DNA of 64,000 nt from Eleginops maclovinus (GCF_036324505.1 NC_086366.1:16183427-16247426), one strand, 5' to 3'. Positions 19,501-32,875 are shown, numbered from the stretch's first letter. The notes: generated from the sequence alone by a model not told the origin. Numbers and translations are program-made.

Positions 19501-22500
19501 TTTGTACATGTTTCTCTCTGTTGTTTAGAGGCCAGAAAGACCAAACGTGTGATGAAGGTCCCTAAAGGAACATCAGACTACCAGGCCTCCTGGATTGTTG
19601 ATGAAGAGGAGGAGGGTAATGGAGAGATAGACGAAGAAAGCAGTGAAGAGGACGATGATGATGACGACATGTTGGACGAGGCCATGGACGGAGAGGATGA
19701 GGACAATGTTTCTCAGGTAAACATTCAAAGTACATCCACACTTCAACAATCTCCATACACACAAGTGTTTAAACAAAAATATAAAAAATATGACTTAATT
19801 AATGAAATGGTTCATTCATTAAATGTATTACCATTAAATAGTTTCAGCACAAGGGTTTTTCAGCTGCTTTTAGTTGCCATAGCAACTGTGCAGTTGCAGT
19901 CAGAGTGTGATGCAGTGAAGGATGATGAAGACAGTGATCCGAGGAAGAGCTCTGAGTCAGTGTCAGTGGTTCCGGGGCTTGAGCGGTGCATACGTGACCT
20001 GCGTTCTGTGCACCTCCTCACTGAGAGGCACTGTTTGTTTTCTCAATGTCTGTCTCTGGCCTGTAGTGCCAGGCTGCGCACCACAACAATAGTGTTTGTA
20101 GCAGGAGTCCCGAGAGAAGCCTCCTGTCTTCCTGTCCTGTGAACAGAACTTCCCGTCAGAGCAGAGGGAGGGGACGACCATTTATTTATTTCCAGCTCTG
20201 CTTGAAAAGACGTCGAAGGAAACTCCTTATCCAATGGGTTTATTACGATCTTTGATTGTTATTAGCATGTGTTTGATGTCAGTTTCAACGCACAGGAATA
20301 CGTATTTAGGAGAGCGTAACAATAGGGAAAAGGGTACTTCAAATGACAATGATTATTATCATTGCAGCAGGGATGTTGGAAAGGTCATGAATCAACCTCA
20401 TGCTGGGTGCTTCCCCCCTATGTGTCTGGCTCAGCCTGTAATCTGCCAGTTGAGGAAGGACTTTAAAGAATGGAGTTTTTGATGGTTAATTTCCGCATAC
20501 ATATATATTGCTCCCGGAACTTGAGTTTGACATATTGTAAGAATAAATGTCGGGATAGACTGAAAAGAGTCCTTTGAACAACGCAACATTTTAATATATG
20601 CAAACCAGGGGTTCCTATACTTTGGCTACACATACAAACACAAAACAGTGCTCATATTGTGACTGCGTCGGTCTTGTTTATGTTTGGCTGTAATACAATT
20701 TCTATACTTAGAATGTCTTTGAGTGAACTTGTGTTCCCAACGTGTATGTCTGGCCATTGTTCGGAATATATCGAGTTTGCAATTTTAGACAAAATGGGGA
20801 AGCTAAAAGCTGCCTTGATGAATTAGACAAAAAGTTGCATACATATAAAAATAGCTCTGTATGGGGAATTTAACAACATATTTAATTGTGTAGAACAGCA
20901 AAAGAATATCAGAGACACATGTTCTACTACGTATGTAGACATATTTGTACTTTATGTGAAAGAGGATTGAAAGTGTACAGTAAATGTGTGTCAGCTGACC
21001 AAATCTTGCCTCTTTTGCGGTGATTCAAATTCTTATTTGCTACAGTCCATGTTTTTAGATGTAACCAGTATTGTTCTGATCTGTCTGCCTCCACCATAAC
21101 TCAAAGGCACCATGCCATCCTTAACGGCCTTCTTTTTTGATAGTCAAGAGGCAGACAGGAAATTTGTTGTTTTACTCTAGGTTTTAAAACCTGGAAATAC
21201 AGTGTGTCTCACAATGTCACAAAGCTACTTTGACATTTTGGCAATCGTCACATTCAGAGCACATGGAAGTTATTGCATAGTGAAGCAAATTTTACTGTAT
21301 GCTGTCTGCTCAGGAGCCAGGTTCAGAAGAAGAGGAGGAGGATGAAGAGGAGGAAGAGGTGTGCTCCACAGAGCGAACCGGAGTAGATGAGCGATATGAT
21401 GAGCACATTGATGTGGCAGCAGAAGAAGAAGGCCTTAAACGCTACCGCGAAGCTCGAGCCAATGAAATGTTTCCTGATGAGGTGGACACGCCACTTGACA
21501 TCCCAGCTAGGATCAGGTCTGTTCTGCTTCTATTATTTAATACTACATAAACATATGGAAATGTTCTGAATTTATGATTGTATGAAAACAAAATGTGATG
21601 GCCTTTACTATTTGCCTTCCTCTGCCTAGGTTCCAGCGCTATAGGGGCCTGAAAAGTTTCCGCTCTTCACCCTGGGACTCCATGGAGAACTTGCCCCTCA
21701 ACTACTCACGCATTTTCCAGTTTAAGAGCTTTGAGCGCACCCGCCACCGCATACTGGCTGAGGCCGCAGCAGAGGAGGAGGGAGCCATGGTAAAAAAAAA
21801 AGAAGGGTCTTTATTTGTCAATGTTAGATTCATGGCTTCACTAACTCTGCTGCTTGTGTTTCAGGTGGGCTGGTACGTTACGCTGCACATCCTTGATGTC
21901 CCCTCTTCTGTGATAGAGAGTGTCCAGTCAGGCAAACCTCTGATAATGGTGTCGCTCTTGCCCCATGAACAGAAGGTCCGATCTACTGTTTCATAATCCA
22001 AAATCCTTTTCTGTCTGAGTTTATATCTGTCCATTTGTCCAAAGTCACACTTGCAGTACATTCCTATTGTAATTGACTTTTCTGACCTCCTGTGCACAGA
22101 TGTCAGTGATGCACCTCTTGGTGAGGAGACACCCCAGCAACACAGAGCCCATCAAATCTAAAGAGGAGCTAGTGTTCCACTGTGGATTTCGGAGGTTCAG
22201 GGCATGTCCTATCTTCTCCCAGCACACTTCAGGTAGAACATCTCCTCTTTATGATAGCAACAGTAACAAACCCTCTACTACATGTAACGGTCCCGCTCAC
22301 ACCAGAAGTACTGATGTAATTCAGGCTTCAATCTACTACCAGTGAATGGGCTTCAACATTTTCTTTAATAAATGTACTTTGAAAAGACACCATATCCCCA
22401 GCCAGCAGGAGATAATGAATATGATTTGGATATTCCAGAAACTCAGCGATACACAAAAAAATAGTATATCCACTTGCATGGCAAAATCTTAATTAATTAT

Positions 22501-23461
22501 AGTTTAAAAGCATTGGGAAATTAGCTGTTTCTTCTATTCGAAACTGTATGAGCAGAATAATGTATAAGCAGGTAGACTAAAACATATTCATGTACAGAAG
22601 TAAATTAATTATTTATTGTCGAACTTGCTCTTCTCTAGCTGACAAGCATAAGATGGAGCGCTTCCTCAGGCCAGATGCCCCCACTGTTGTGTCGGTGTAC
22701 GCTCCCATTACCTTCAATCCTGCGGGAGTCCTGCTCTTCAAACAAAAGAATGATGGTGAGATGAACATTTCTAAGTTAGTTAAAAAATAAATAGATACAA
22801 TGTGTGGTCTCTGTCCTGATTTCTACCCTTTAGATAATCAATTTTGGTGTTTTGTCACTGTGTCTTTTTAGGCATCCAGGACTTGGTAGCTACCGGCAGC
22901 CTTCTCAGCTGTGACCCTCAGCGTGTAATGCTGAAGAGGATTGTGCTGAGCGGTCACCCGTTCAAAATAAACCGGCGCTCTGCTGTGGTCCGTTACATGT
23001 TCTTCAACAGGGGTAAGATGATATTTGGATACTTTTATTGTTACTTCAAAGTATTGCATACCGTTTGAATTCTCTGTGGCTTTAAGCTTCATGCTGAAAT
23101 TTGTTTTCCTGTTACAGAGGATATAATGTGGTTCAAGCCAGTGGAGCTGCGGACAAAGTGGGGAAGGAGAGGCCACATCAAAGAGGCGTTAGGTGAGAAC
23201 ATTTTAAAACAGCACTTTTTAGTTTAAGCAGCTTAGCTTTTCCAAGTGTCACAATTCTAACTATCATGTTTTATCTTTTCAGGAACACATGGTCACATGA
23301 AGTGTGTATTTGATAATCAAATGCGCTCGCAAGACACTCTCCTGATGAATTTGTACAAGAGAGTGTATCCTCGCTGGACGTATGACCCCTATGTGCCCTC
23401 TTCGTTACCCTGGTTCAAGAGAGAGGTCACTGTGGAGATGGACGACTTGGACATGGAATAG
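16508..23461 (+). CDS. tsr1: Pre-rRNA-processing protein TSR1 (40S maturation factor), 15 coding exons
   Basis: GTPase-like factor of pre-40S assembly in nucleolus and cytoplasm, related to BMS1; the family lacks catalytic GTPase motifs. Exons: 16508-16625, 17455-17558, 17647-17875, 18240-18374, 18529-18983, 19119-19263, 19529-19716, 21314-21516, 21630-21789, 21865-21975, 22100-22232, 22639-22755, 22872-23012, 23118-23192, 23283-23461. They join in frame to 830 aa (human 804). Seen: basic N-terminus (1-74); G-domain-like part (about 75-230) with no P-loop GKS; AARP2-type block with [28 protein letters not shown]; acidic linker (about 420-475); C-terminal block with [84 protein letters not shown] and [15 protein letters not shown]. 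An in-frame ATG at 16499 has a poorer Kozak context, so 16508 (MAANEE) is preferred. Some donors are weak (GTGCAC, GTCTGT, GTCCGA). Confidence 0.97.
19338..19425 (+). ncRNA. weak box C/D snoRNA-like candidate in tsr1 intron 6
   Basis: ATGATGA (box C form) at 19343-19349 and CTGA (box D form) at 19417-19420 are spaced as in a C/D snoRNA of about 80-85 nt, about 108 nt before the next exon. The terminal stem is only about 3 bp (ATT/AAT), and I see no antisense element to rRNA. Human TSR1 introns host SNORD91A/B, which prompted the look, but no SNORD91-like guide is visible. Confidence 0.15.
19913..20033 (+). ncRNA. box C/D snoRNA-like candidate in tsr1 intron 7
   Basis: ATGATGA at 19922-19928 and CTGA at 20021-20024 are flanked symmetrically, 4 nt away on each side, by CAGTG (19913-19917) and CACTG (20029-20033), which form a 5-bp terminal stem. 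An internal CTGA at 19952-19955 could be box D'. The 9 nt before it (AGGAAGAGC, 19942-19950) are complementary to GCUCUUCCU in 28S rRNA. The predicted target C is two nt from the known Cm4456, and no good C' box is seen, so this is weak. Confidence 0.2.
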
Positions 23462-23830
23462 TGGAGCGACGGCACGATAACACAAGAAACACAACGTACT
23501 AATTGAAAAACCGTATATCTGTGGGATCACATGACCTTTTCCAAAAGTATAATGTGTATTAAAACTTTGGATTCAAAGTATCTACTTGTTAATTGTTTTT
23601 CATCTTAAGCCATCTTATACAATTTAACTATGAAAGCTCTATCTTGCTGCATGAGTGTGTTTCAGCCACTAGATGTCAGTGATGAACAAGTATTCATAAA
23701 GCTTTTTCAGTCCCCTGTTAAGCAACTTCAATTTAGTTCAAAATGGTTCAAAAGTCTGTGATCACTGTTGGACAAAAAGCTGTGTATGTGTTGAAGACTT
23801 CAGGAATAAATGAAGGCTGATTCACAGCCT
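23462..23830 (+). other. tsr1: tsr1 3' UTR with poly(A) signals
   Basis: Follows the TAG at 23459-23461. ATTAAA is at 23558-23563 and AATAAA at 23805-23810; another AATAAA lies at 23924-23929. A UTR of about 100-370 nt is therefore likely. The cleavage site is inferred only. Confidence 0.6.
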
Positions 23831-25270
23831 TCTGGCATGTATCAAGCCTATAACAAAAACAAATCATGACGATTTGGCTTTAAGTCTGTAATACAACTCA
23901 AATTTACTAACTGGAAAAACATTAATAAAGACATGTTTTTCTTTGTGATAATTGTGGAAAAAGAACCCAAAAGTACTTTTCACACAAATTCTTGCCTGTC
24001 TATATGAGTGATTGAAACCTCACTTTTAAAAAGAAAAGACCCAGTCTCCAGTCTGAATGAATTTTATATCATATGAAGCTACAACAAAGTACATAATTCA
24101 AAAATCTGAAACCATTTCAGCTATTTTAAGCTACATGGCACCACCAATACAACTTAAGTGGGCAAGAGAGCAGCTTTAAAAACAATTATTTTCCAAAGAC
24201 TATGCTACATATTCCTGTATATGGTGATTCATAGAGTCTGGTGGTTCGTCTAAACTTGTATGAACATCTTTCAGCAAAAATATAACGGGAATATAAACTA
24301 ATTTGTGTTCGCACACACAGTTGATGTTTGATGTTTTCAAACTGAAGCTGAAATGCTTTGTGTCCTCTCCTGCACCGTGTTTTCTTGCTTAGGAAAACTG
24401 TTTTATGAATTGCAGTATATATAATAAAACTGAGCTCTTGCATGCTTGCAGCAACATGATTCATCCCTGGGTTGTGTTGGGACTGCACCACAGAGGCATG
24501 CCAATATGTCTGGGAAACCAGAAGGTGAAGACTCTGGGATGGAGAGGAGAACATGATCCAAGAAAACAGGGTAGTAAAAGTTCACTGTGTGCAAAAAAAG
24601 TTGAAGAAAAAAGATAATACAATCTAGAAAGACAAATGTCTTTATTGCCCATGGGGGGCAAGCAGGGAGCTCTGGACAGTTTTGAGGTAACACCCAATTT
24701 ATTTCCTACTTTTTTAAACATGTATTCAGACAAGGGCACAGTAACAGTGATGTGTTAAGGAGTGGAGGGTTCTGCTGGCCACTAGTTCATAGCTAGGGAA
24801 GGGGGAATTCATTACTCCCTTGATGAAGTACAAAAATGGTAGTTTAGATGCGCACATTACATTTTTCCCTGACACTATCAATTTGAAACAGATAAACATT
24901 TAGGGGACCAACTGCAACGTGGTCAGGCTGAATGCAGCCCATAAGTGAAGTGTGTGTTTGGCAAGGGCTACTGTCAGGAGACATGAACGCTGGTGACTGA
25001 GTGCTGTTTGGATCAGGAATGTCTTGTGGTTCCCAGTTCACTGCCACCACACTTAGTTGGCTCCCACCGAAGATATAATGGGTGAGAGAATTTTCCGTTG
25101 GATGTGGAAAAGAAACGGAAGGAGAGAAAAAGGGGCAGTGGGGGAGTGAGAGATAAGCGAAGAGCCAGTTCATGTTCAGCATGAATAAAACCAGAAGTGG
25201 TGGGAGGAAGCAGTCGTAGGAATGTGAATAGGGGGATGCATAGAATTTGGAAATTAAAATGAAAAAAGTT

Positions 25271-25300
25271 AGTGGGTGAGATAGAGAGAGAGAGAGAGTG
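25271..25300. repeat. short (GA)n run
   Basis: GATAGAGAGAGAGAGAG-type purine run in intergenic DNA. Confidence 0.8.
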
Positions 25301-27206
25301 AAATGGAGGAGTGTGAGAGTCTAAGGCGGTGTGGGCGAGGGAGTAGAAGAGCGAGAGTGGCTGGCGTTTATGGATTGCAGATGTGGCGCTATGGGGTTTT
25401 GGCAGGGGCCATGCAAAGCCTGAATCCTACACTGGCTGGGTGGCACCGGGGTGAGAGGGAGGTCATTGCACCGCAGCACACAGCCCATAAAACACTGAGA
25501 GTAGTGGGGGAGAGGTGGGAGAGAATAGGCCTCAAATAATCACTAACCCAGGACTGCAGGGCAGTGAGCACATCACACTTTGGGTTTAGCACACACAGGA
25601 ATACCCAAACATCCTGTGTATATTAAGTCAGGCTCCTAATAAAGCCATAAGTTAATGCATGAAGTGGAGGGCTGATAAGCTTATCTCAAATGTATTAAGG
25701 ATGAGCCGTCTGTAGACACCTCCCCCGTCCATGAAAAATCACACCATCTTCCCTGTAAAAAGGAAATTTTCCACCTCTATATGCATAAATGCTAAATGCA
25801 TTACTAGAGCGTTTGACAGGAAGAAAAATGAGAATCAAGCCAGCCTGTGTGTGCTCACTTTCTACCATTTTCTCTTTCAATCCTTATCATTCCTCATCTT
25901 CCTTTGGGAAGTAAAAGTGGATTTTGGAATACAGTCACAAGAAATGTTCTTGGCAAACTTACAGATTTCCTCCTCCTACTGAGGAAATCATTTTGTTTCA
26001 CATTTAATACCAAGATCTACTGCAGTTTTCTGATGCTAGAGGACCTAAATGATCCTGCAGCCATTTGCAGTCAGCTGCTCACAGGACAAATGTGAGACTG
26101 TTTCACACACCACTGCACCTATAACCAGTTTCTTACATTTAAAGTTATGAAGCTGGATGGCATCTTTAGATATCCTATTGTGCATTAAAGTTGGCTTGAG
26201 GGGCTTTTGTCTCCCCCCTCTGGCAGTGAAAGCAATAAGCACATAGGAGAGTTGATGCTCAAGGTAAAAAAAGAAACTCTGTGTACAAAGAAAGGATTGT
26301 CACAAGAAAGTCGCCACACACACCACACACACAACAACTTCTGTATACTTCAAAATACAAAGAGCTTTCTCTGGCATTGATAGGTTTAATCAGCATTGTG
26401 TGAACTGTTTTGGCAATATCCTTTAATTTTAAAGTCTTGCACTCTAACTCTAAGACCCACCATTTGAAATGATGTACAGACTGAAATGATAATGTCTCTG
26501 TTTGATTTTTTAAATAGTACAATTCCCTGTAAAAATCTGTGTTTCTTCCACTCTGAGAAAACTGAGCACTGATTTTGTTGCAACATAAAACCACTACACT
26601 ACTATCAAATAGAAAAACCTACTTTAACAAGCTTTTTGGAAATGTGATCCTTTGAACCATTTTGCCAGTAAAAAACATTAAGGAACATATAATGCACTCT
26701 CCTGTTTGTGTAGGTGCTGTCTGACAATACTTTCGTATTAGGTCAGCTCTGTTTTTCTCTTTCTTTTGTGATTTCCTTCCTTCTCTCTCTTGTTCCCCTT
26801 TTTCTCCCCCTTAGCCTGGTCCTGACTCCCTGGTTCCTGGGGCCTGGCCAAGGCGTGTGTCCCTGGAGGAGCCAGAGAGGAGATGGAGAGGGGGCAGCAA
26901 GGGGGTGCGGAGACCGACTCCAAAACCACAGCTGCAGCCGCTTCTCCTTCCTCCTCCCCTCTCTCCTCTAATGCCTTCCCTCCTTGCCTGGCACCCTCCC
27001 CAATCTGCCATTAATCAGAGGGGATGGGTATTTCTGTGCATGTGTGTTTGTGTTTGAAGGGGAGAGATGCTGACTATGTGAGTGGCCAACTGAGTGTTTA
27101 TGTGCATCTCTGTGTGTGCTGATAGAGAGCTGGATGTGTCTGTACTGATGGTATGGAGACCAGGATCTCACACAAAGCTGCAGAGTTCACCCAGAGAACA
27201 AAAGCG

Positions 27207-27228
27207 GGAGGGAGGGAGGGAGGGAGGA
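27207..27228. repeat. (GGGA)n short tandem repeat
   Basis: About five GGGA units on the plus strand. Confidence 0.9.
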
Positions 27229-28535
27229 TGACAGACAAAAAGCCTGGTGAGCACATTTGGGACTGCCAGTGACTAAAAGGAAGAGGTAGACAGATGATCT
27301 CCAGACGTTTTTTTGCATTTAGCCATTTGAAGATGGCCCAAACCTTATTTGCAACGCACTAAAATTCCTCTGATTGAGATACTGCCATATGTTGGTGTTG
27401 AAACAGCACCTGCACACAAAAGTAAGCTAAGCAGTGGGGGAAAGTTCATGACCTGACACGTTCACAAATGACATCAAGTTTCCCTCAAGGTGGCCACTGC
27501 CTCTCCTCTTGCCCTACATTATCTCTTGATTATCCAGGTGGGAGTGAAAAACAAAAATGTCCAACCTGCTCTGCTCTCACCCCCCAACGGGCCTCCCAGA
27601 GTGTTTTTCTGCTGACATCACTGCACAGAGACCTGGCAAGCCAATCTCTCCCCTGCTCTACCATTCCCCTCTCCCTGCTTCCTGCCCTGATGATGTCACT
27701 CACCATATGGTTTTCAGCAGTATCGAGCCGGAAAAGAGATTTAGTCAGCGAAGAGGAGAAGGAGAGAAAAGGAGGAGAGATGGAACGGGGTGCAGGTCGG
27801 ACACAGAACACAAAAGGTTCGCTCTTCCCCTTGTGTGTACTGTGAGAGAGAGGGGAAGGTGAGGGGGAGAGGGGGAATGGCTGTACTGTGGGAGGTTAAT
27901 GAGGAGAGCTCAGGGAGCAGAGACCATGCATCGGACAGCCATGTGCTGCACAGACGCCTGGACTGGCCTAAAAACATACGCAGAGATAAATCCATTTAAT
28001 ATACTCACACTGTAATGCAAGTGTAAGCAGGGTTAAGATAACAAGGCCTTCCTGGTAAATAAGGTTCAAGTGTGCATTTCTTCACCGTCTCTAATTCTAT
28101 ATCAATAAATTACTCTGAGGTAAAGAAATGCTTTGTTGTTTCACTTTGACGTATTTGAGCAGCTAAAATGTTTAACATTAACACTGACCATATGAGTTTG
28201 TTAAAGGGCTTGCTGGCAGTAAAAAAAACCAACAGAGATCTATCACACAACTCTGAACTTCCTCAGCTTTAAGAAGTGTTTTAGCATCTTTCATCTCATT
28301 GTTTGGTTTTTCTGGCAGCAACGTTACGGTTTTGGCTCAGTCTTACTGCTCTCACCACCAGCAACATTTTTGGACACAGTAAGAAGTTGTTTTCAGCACA
28401 AAAGTTCTACAGACCAACTGTGTCCTACCTGCTCAGCACTAAACACTACACAGATAAGAGTTAATGACTATCTTGTGGACGCACTGGAGCATTTAGCAGC
28501 TAATTTCCCTAAGGAGGAGGGGGAAAATTGGACTT

Positions 28536-28575
28536 AAGATAAGATAACCCTTTATTGATCCCAGGAGGAAAATTC
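28536..28575 (-). repeat. retroelement tail (TTATTGATCCC type)
   Basis: AAGATAAGATAACCC then TTTATTGATCCCAGGAGG on the plus strand. Read on the minus strand it is a GGGATCAATAAAGGG tail followed by tandem TTATC. The body may extend to about 28750, but I could not define the other end. Confidence 0.6.
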
Positions 28576-29199
28576 AGATGTTTAGGCAGCCCTAACACAG
28601 AAATGAGAACAGATAGACAGAGTAGTAAATAAAGACATATCAAGGACTAGAAATAAAGGCTAGTATAAAAGAGTTATCCAAGAATGAACTGTGGACGAGC
28701 AGTTAAAAACAAAGTTATGAGGTAAGTGACAAAGTTACAAGGAAAGTTACATTTAGGCCAGGAGGAAAAAACACAACTCCAGTTGCATTATCAGCTTAAA
28801 AGGTGACAATATGTCAGTGCTGTGTTTACTACTTCTAATAGTCGAGGGGTCAGTTTATAGTCAAAATCAGTCCCGTCTTGAAATTAGAAACAGCAGTTGA
28901 CACTTAGCCTCCTAACACCAAGTCAATTTACCCCCAACTCAATTTTCTCATTGTTCTCAAAGTGCTGAGTAAATCGGAGAATAATATGACCAAAAGCTAC
29001 ATAACGGCCACTTGATTGACCAAATAACATAGGTTTGTCAGTTTTTTATGGTGATTTTGAAACATAAGATAGCCCAAAGAGCGAATCCTTATCCCTCTGT
29101 TTTGAAAAGTCAAACTTTTCATTTCACCTCAGCCTGAAATTGGATTTTTCTTTGTTGCACAATTTATTCATAATATATTTAAATATTGTACTTATTGTT

Positions 29200-29492
29200 A
29201 GTTTAAAGTGACAGTCCAACTGTTTTTTGCATGGAGTTAGATAGGAATAAAAACACCATTTCCATATCTGAAATCTAATATAAAGCTAGAGCAAACAGGC
29301 AATTAGACTAGCTTATCACCATCCTAAGGTCATTTTAAAATGGGGCTACTTATTTGAGCTTTAGAAGACAGAACCCAGCAAAGCTGTTTCTTACTGTTTT
29401 CACTGTCTACCTTTAGATAGAGATTGTGATCCTCTCATCTAACTGTTGTCAGCAAATAAGAGTGTTTTTCCCAAAATGGTCTACTATTAAAT
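29200..29492. mobile_element. degenerate long-TIR MITE-like element
   Basis: The left part reads TTTAAAGTGACAGTCCAAC, then GGAGTTAGATAGGA. The right part reads CCTCTCATCTAACTG and TTTTTCCCAAAATGG. Left and right arms are imperfect reverse complements (AGTTAGATAGGA versus AGTTAGATGAGA). The interior AAGCTAGAGC and AATTAGACTAGCTT resembles a very common teleost dispersed repeat. A related partial copy is at 56397. Confidence 0.6.
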
Positions 29493-31339
29493 TATATATG
29501 TTTACTTGTTTTGAAAAGGAGATGTCTTTTTTGTTGATATAGTTATTATGTATTTTGTTCAATAATTGCTTGGCTAGTTAAAGGTCTGCATACACAGGAA
29601 CTGAAAAACAACCTCTACCACCCTGCTGAGGGCAAGATGTATTTATAGCATAAGAATTGAGGGAATAAAACCAGATATGGTATGAGCTTGCACAATTTTG
29701 GATTCAAGAATGACTTTTCATCGTACATTTTCAATTCTTTAAATAGAATATTTCTGATCTGGCATGGTAATTGCTCATCACCAGCATATGGGTGAACTAG
29801 AATAGCCACCAAACGCACACAAGAGCTCTGCTCAATCAAATGACATGGCTTGCACGCCTGTGCTCTAAAGCTGTCGCAAAACTGCTCATTACAATGAATT
29901 AAGAGGAGTCTGTGTGTAAATGTTGAGCCTACCGTTCAATTTTTGGTGGTAAAGGGAGTCTGAAGCTGGAGGGGGTGTGTCTGGTATATGGTGGGGTGGT
30001 CAAAGCAAGCATTTAGAGATATGTGTGGCCATGTCCACTGGAAAGAAAGAAACAAAGAAAGATGATTGATGAAAAGGACAGAAAGAAGAGGGAGCAACAG
30101 GTCTTGAATGAGCAGTTTAGCAAAGTGTGGGACATTACAGTCTGACGGTCTGTTTCGAGGTGTTAAAATTACATTTAGACTGTCCTGTCTATTGTCCAGT
30201 CTCGCTCTATACCTGTGCTGGTGGACAGAATGCAGCAGTAATAAGGACATTGCAACAGTCCTCACTCATAACCTAAATTGAAACGAGGTGGTTTGGGCCT
30301 CAGAGACATGGTGACCCTGCAGCATATCTGCTCACATATGTTTGAAAAAGTTGGCCACAGTCATTCAGTATTCACCTCCTCATTGTGTTTCCATATCCAA
30401 ACCACAAAGCCCTTTCAAGATATATATCACATGTAAAACGTGCAATGCTCACACTTGGAGAAATGGTGGGAAAGGTGTGTGATTTAGAGGGTGACAGCAT
30501 ACTGTAAAGGGATTTAGCTGTCCGGGCTGCCTTATCTGCAGCTCTGGTTCCTCACTGAGGGTTGCTCTTTGGGGAAGTGCAGTCTTTGGGATGGGCTCCC
30601 CGGGCTGTGTTTGGGGCTCAGCTCACAGCTTTAATTGAATCATTGCTCACAACCAGCAACTTGGAGGCTTTTTCAGTTCATTAGAAGTTCAGTGTTTAAG
30701 GTTTGCTGCACTCCAGATTACAGTAAGTTAAATTGTGTTTTGACAGGCTGAAGTTTAATGACAAACGCAGGCCTCCGGGGATTGATTGATTTGTGAGATG
30801 AAATGTGTGTGGGAAGACAACAGCTGTAGCCTGAAGACACACAAATAATCTTAAATTAAGCTGTATCACACTTTTTTTTCTTAAAGAAAGAATACTTATA
30901 CTGTACCTGTCTTTTCTAGCCATGAGCTGATTTTGAGATCAGACAACACGTGAAAGTGTCTGGTTCTCACAATCGAGCAACAATTATTGGCTGTAACTCC
31001 TTATTTAATGTTGTTATGGAGGTCTGAGAAACCTGTGGCAAGTTTATTTAATGGTAATGATACTTTATTGTACTCAAAAGCTAAGTTTAGAACCCTGATG
31101 TGAAGTCAGAACGCTGCGTGACAAATATTTACTTGAATAAAGGCATTTTGTTCCACTTAATACATTTGTGCATGTTATTTATTGGTTATGAAGATATTGA
31201 AGCCATCGCCAATATGCCAACAATTTCACAAAGTTTACTGATTAGCTGGAATGTAATGAGTTGTCATCTTCAAATAAATTAATGTTAAATACATTAATAT
31301 TTGAAGCCAATGAGATAGAAAGACCTGGTTAATAATAAT

Positions 31340-31340
<1 letters not shown>

Positions 31341-31383
<43 letters not shown>
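31341..31383. repeat. (CAT)n trinucleotide array
   Basis: About 14 uninterrupted ATC/CAT units preceded by a short AAT run. Confidence 0.98.
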
Positions 31384-32579
31384 GATACATAAACACAGAA
31401 AGGCAGTTTTATGCCAAGGGGCTGCAGGGGTTAAATAACACAACAAGCCATATTTATACTTTTTAAAGGTGTATGAATTGAAAATAAAAATAAAAGCAAG
31501 CTTTAAGAGAACGAATCATCTGACATCACTATGTGTTTCCTCAACTGGAAAAAACTATTTTGGACTATGAATCGAAACACGCTGTCACATCCTTGAAAGA
31601 TCTATTCTTCGCACAACTCTGCCTACTTCTCTCTTGGAGGTTATCAACAGTTCATCATGAGAACATGGAAGTGAAAGACAATACCTTCCTGCACTGCGAC
31701 AGGCTCTTGGGGTATTTTGCATCTCTTCAATGAAACATCAGCACCTTGAACTTGGATCATTTTGAGAGGAAGAGACGCATACGTTACGAGATTGTCAGCT
31801 GCTGTTGTGATCAAAACAAACATAAAGAGGGTTCAGTCTGGTTTGTGTTTAACTGAATCACATTGGTGGTGTATTAACGACCACAGTAATGGTGAAATAA
31901 GTAGTTTCATCAATTTCAATCTGCGGTCTTTCAAACACATCAGCATGGCAATGGAAAGACTAAAAGAGATAATAACATACAGGCCTGTCTGACATAATCT
32001 GTTCAGAAACAGTAGATTAAATAATTCAAATGTACTTTTTAGAGACACTTAAACCAGTTAGCCCCAGTATACAGATTCATTACTTTTATCATATGAACCA
32101 AAATAATCTAGCCTTAAGTGATGGTTATGATGAAAAACCACTAAAATAAATGGTTCAAATCAATGGCTCTCAAGCCTCTTAAAAGAAACTCTGACAGCAA
32201 ATGTTACATTCAAGTTACAATTCTACACACAAAACATATAACCATGGCATATGATTCATTGTTAAAGACTAAATCATGCAGTGTATACAAAAGTCAAAGT
32301 CAACCCAGCCAAGTATAATATCAAACACACAACATACATAAACATGCATCAACAACAATCATGATAGCCTACAACAATATATTACATCACTGGCAGTGGA
32401 AAAAGTAAAAAAAAAAGTGAAAACAAAAAATTATATCAAAGTAGCCTATATCGTGTTGCTTTTTTACTTTTTAAATGCAAGACTTAAACTTTTGCTTGAA
32501 GTTTAATATCTGAATATATCCTTCCACCCTAAACTTTCTTAATTTCCCCCCTTAAATACGGCAAAGCTTGTCCTAAATG

Positions 32580-32875
32580 GAGAGGCTGACGGGACTCGCT
32601 CGTACCATTGGGTGTCGCTGTGCGCGCGGAGTCTCCACCGGCAGGTTTGGTCCGAGCCGACCAAGTGTCAGATAGTGTTGTTAACACGTGAGATACTCTG
32701 TGAAGGGAAGAGTGTTAAAGAAGGGGAAAACCGGGAGACAGAGGGCTCCAAAATAACGCGGAAGAAAGTTTTTTTGCGAGAGATCTGGACCTGAAGGAAA
32801 GCTGCAGAGATCCTAATGAGGGAATGCCGAAAACGAGAGCAGACACACGGCCAGAGCACCAGACATGAGTCCGAG
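32580..32875 (+). other. hic1: candidate alternative non-coding first exon of hic1
   Basis: A CpG-richer stretch (with CGCTGTGCGCGCGGAG and similar) ends in a strong donor GAG/GTAAGA at 32875/32876. Joined to the hic1 acceptor at 38938 it would not read into the hic1 frame from its own ATGs. An ATG at 32816 would make a 23-codon upstream ORF ending at TGA 38947-38949, leaving ATG 38955 as the hic1 start. Mammalian HIC1 also uses alternative first exons (established). The 5' end is a guess. Confidence 0.4.

Larger units (their letters stand above)
23831..32500. other. intergenic region between tsr1 and hic1
   Basis: About 8.7 kb with no conserved protein-coding exon that I recognise. It includes a TTTATTGATCC-type repeat (28536-28575), a degenerate MITE-like element (29200-29492), a GGGA run (27207-27228), a CAT array (31341-31383), and GC-richer stretches around 26810-27000 and 27560-27960. 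It may hold hic1 regulatory DNA, but nothing in the sequence proves that. Confidence 0.7.
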
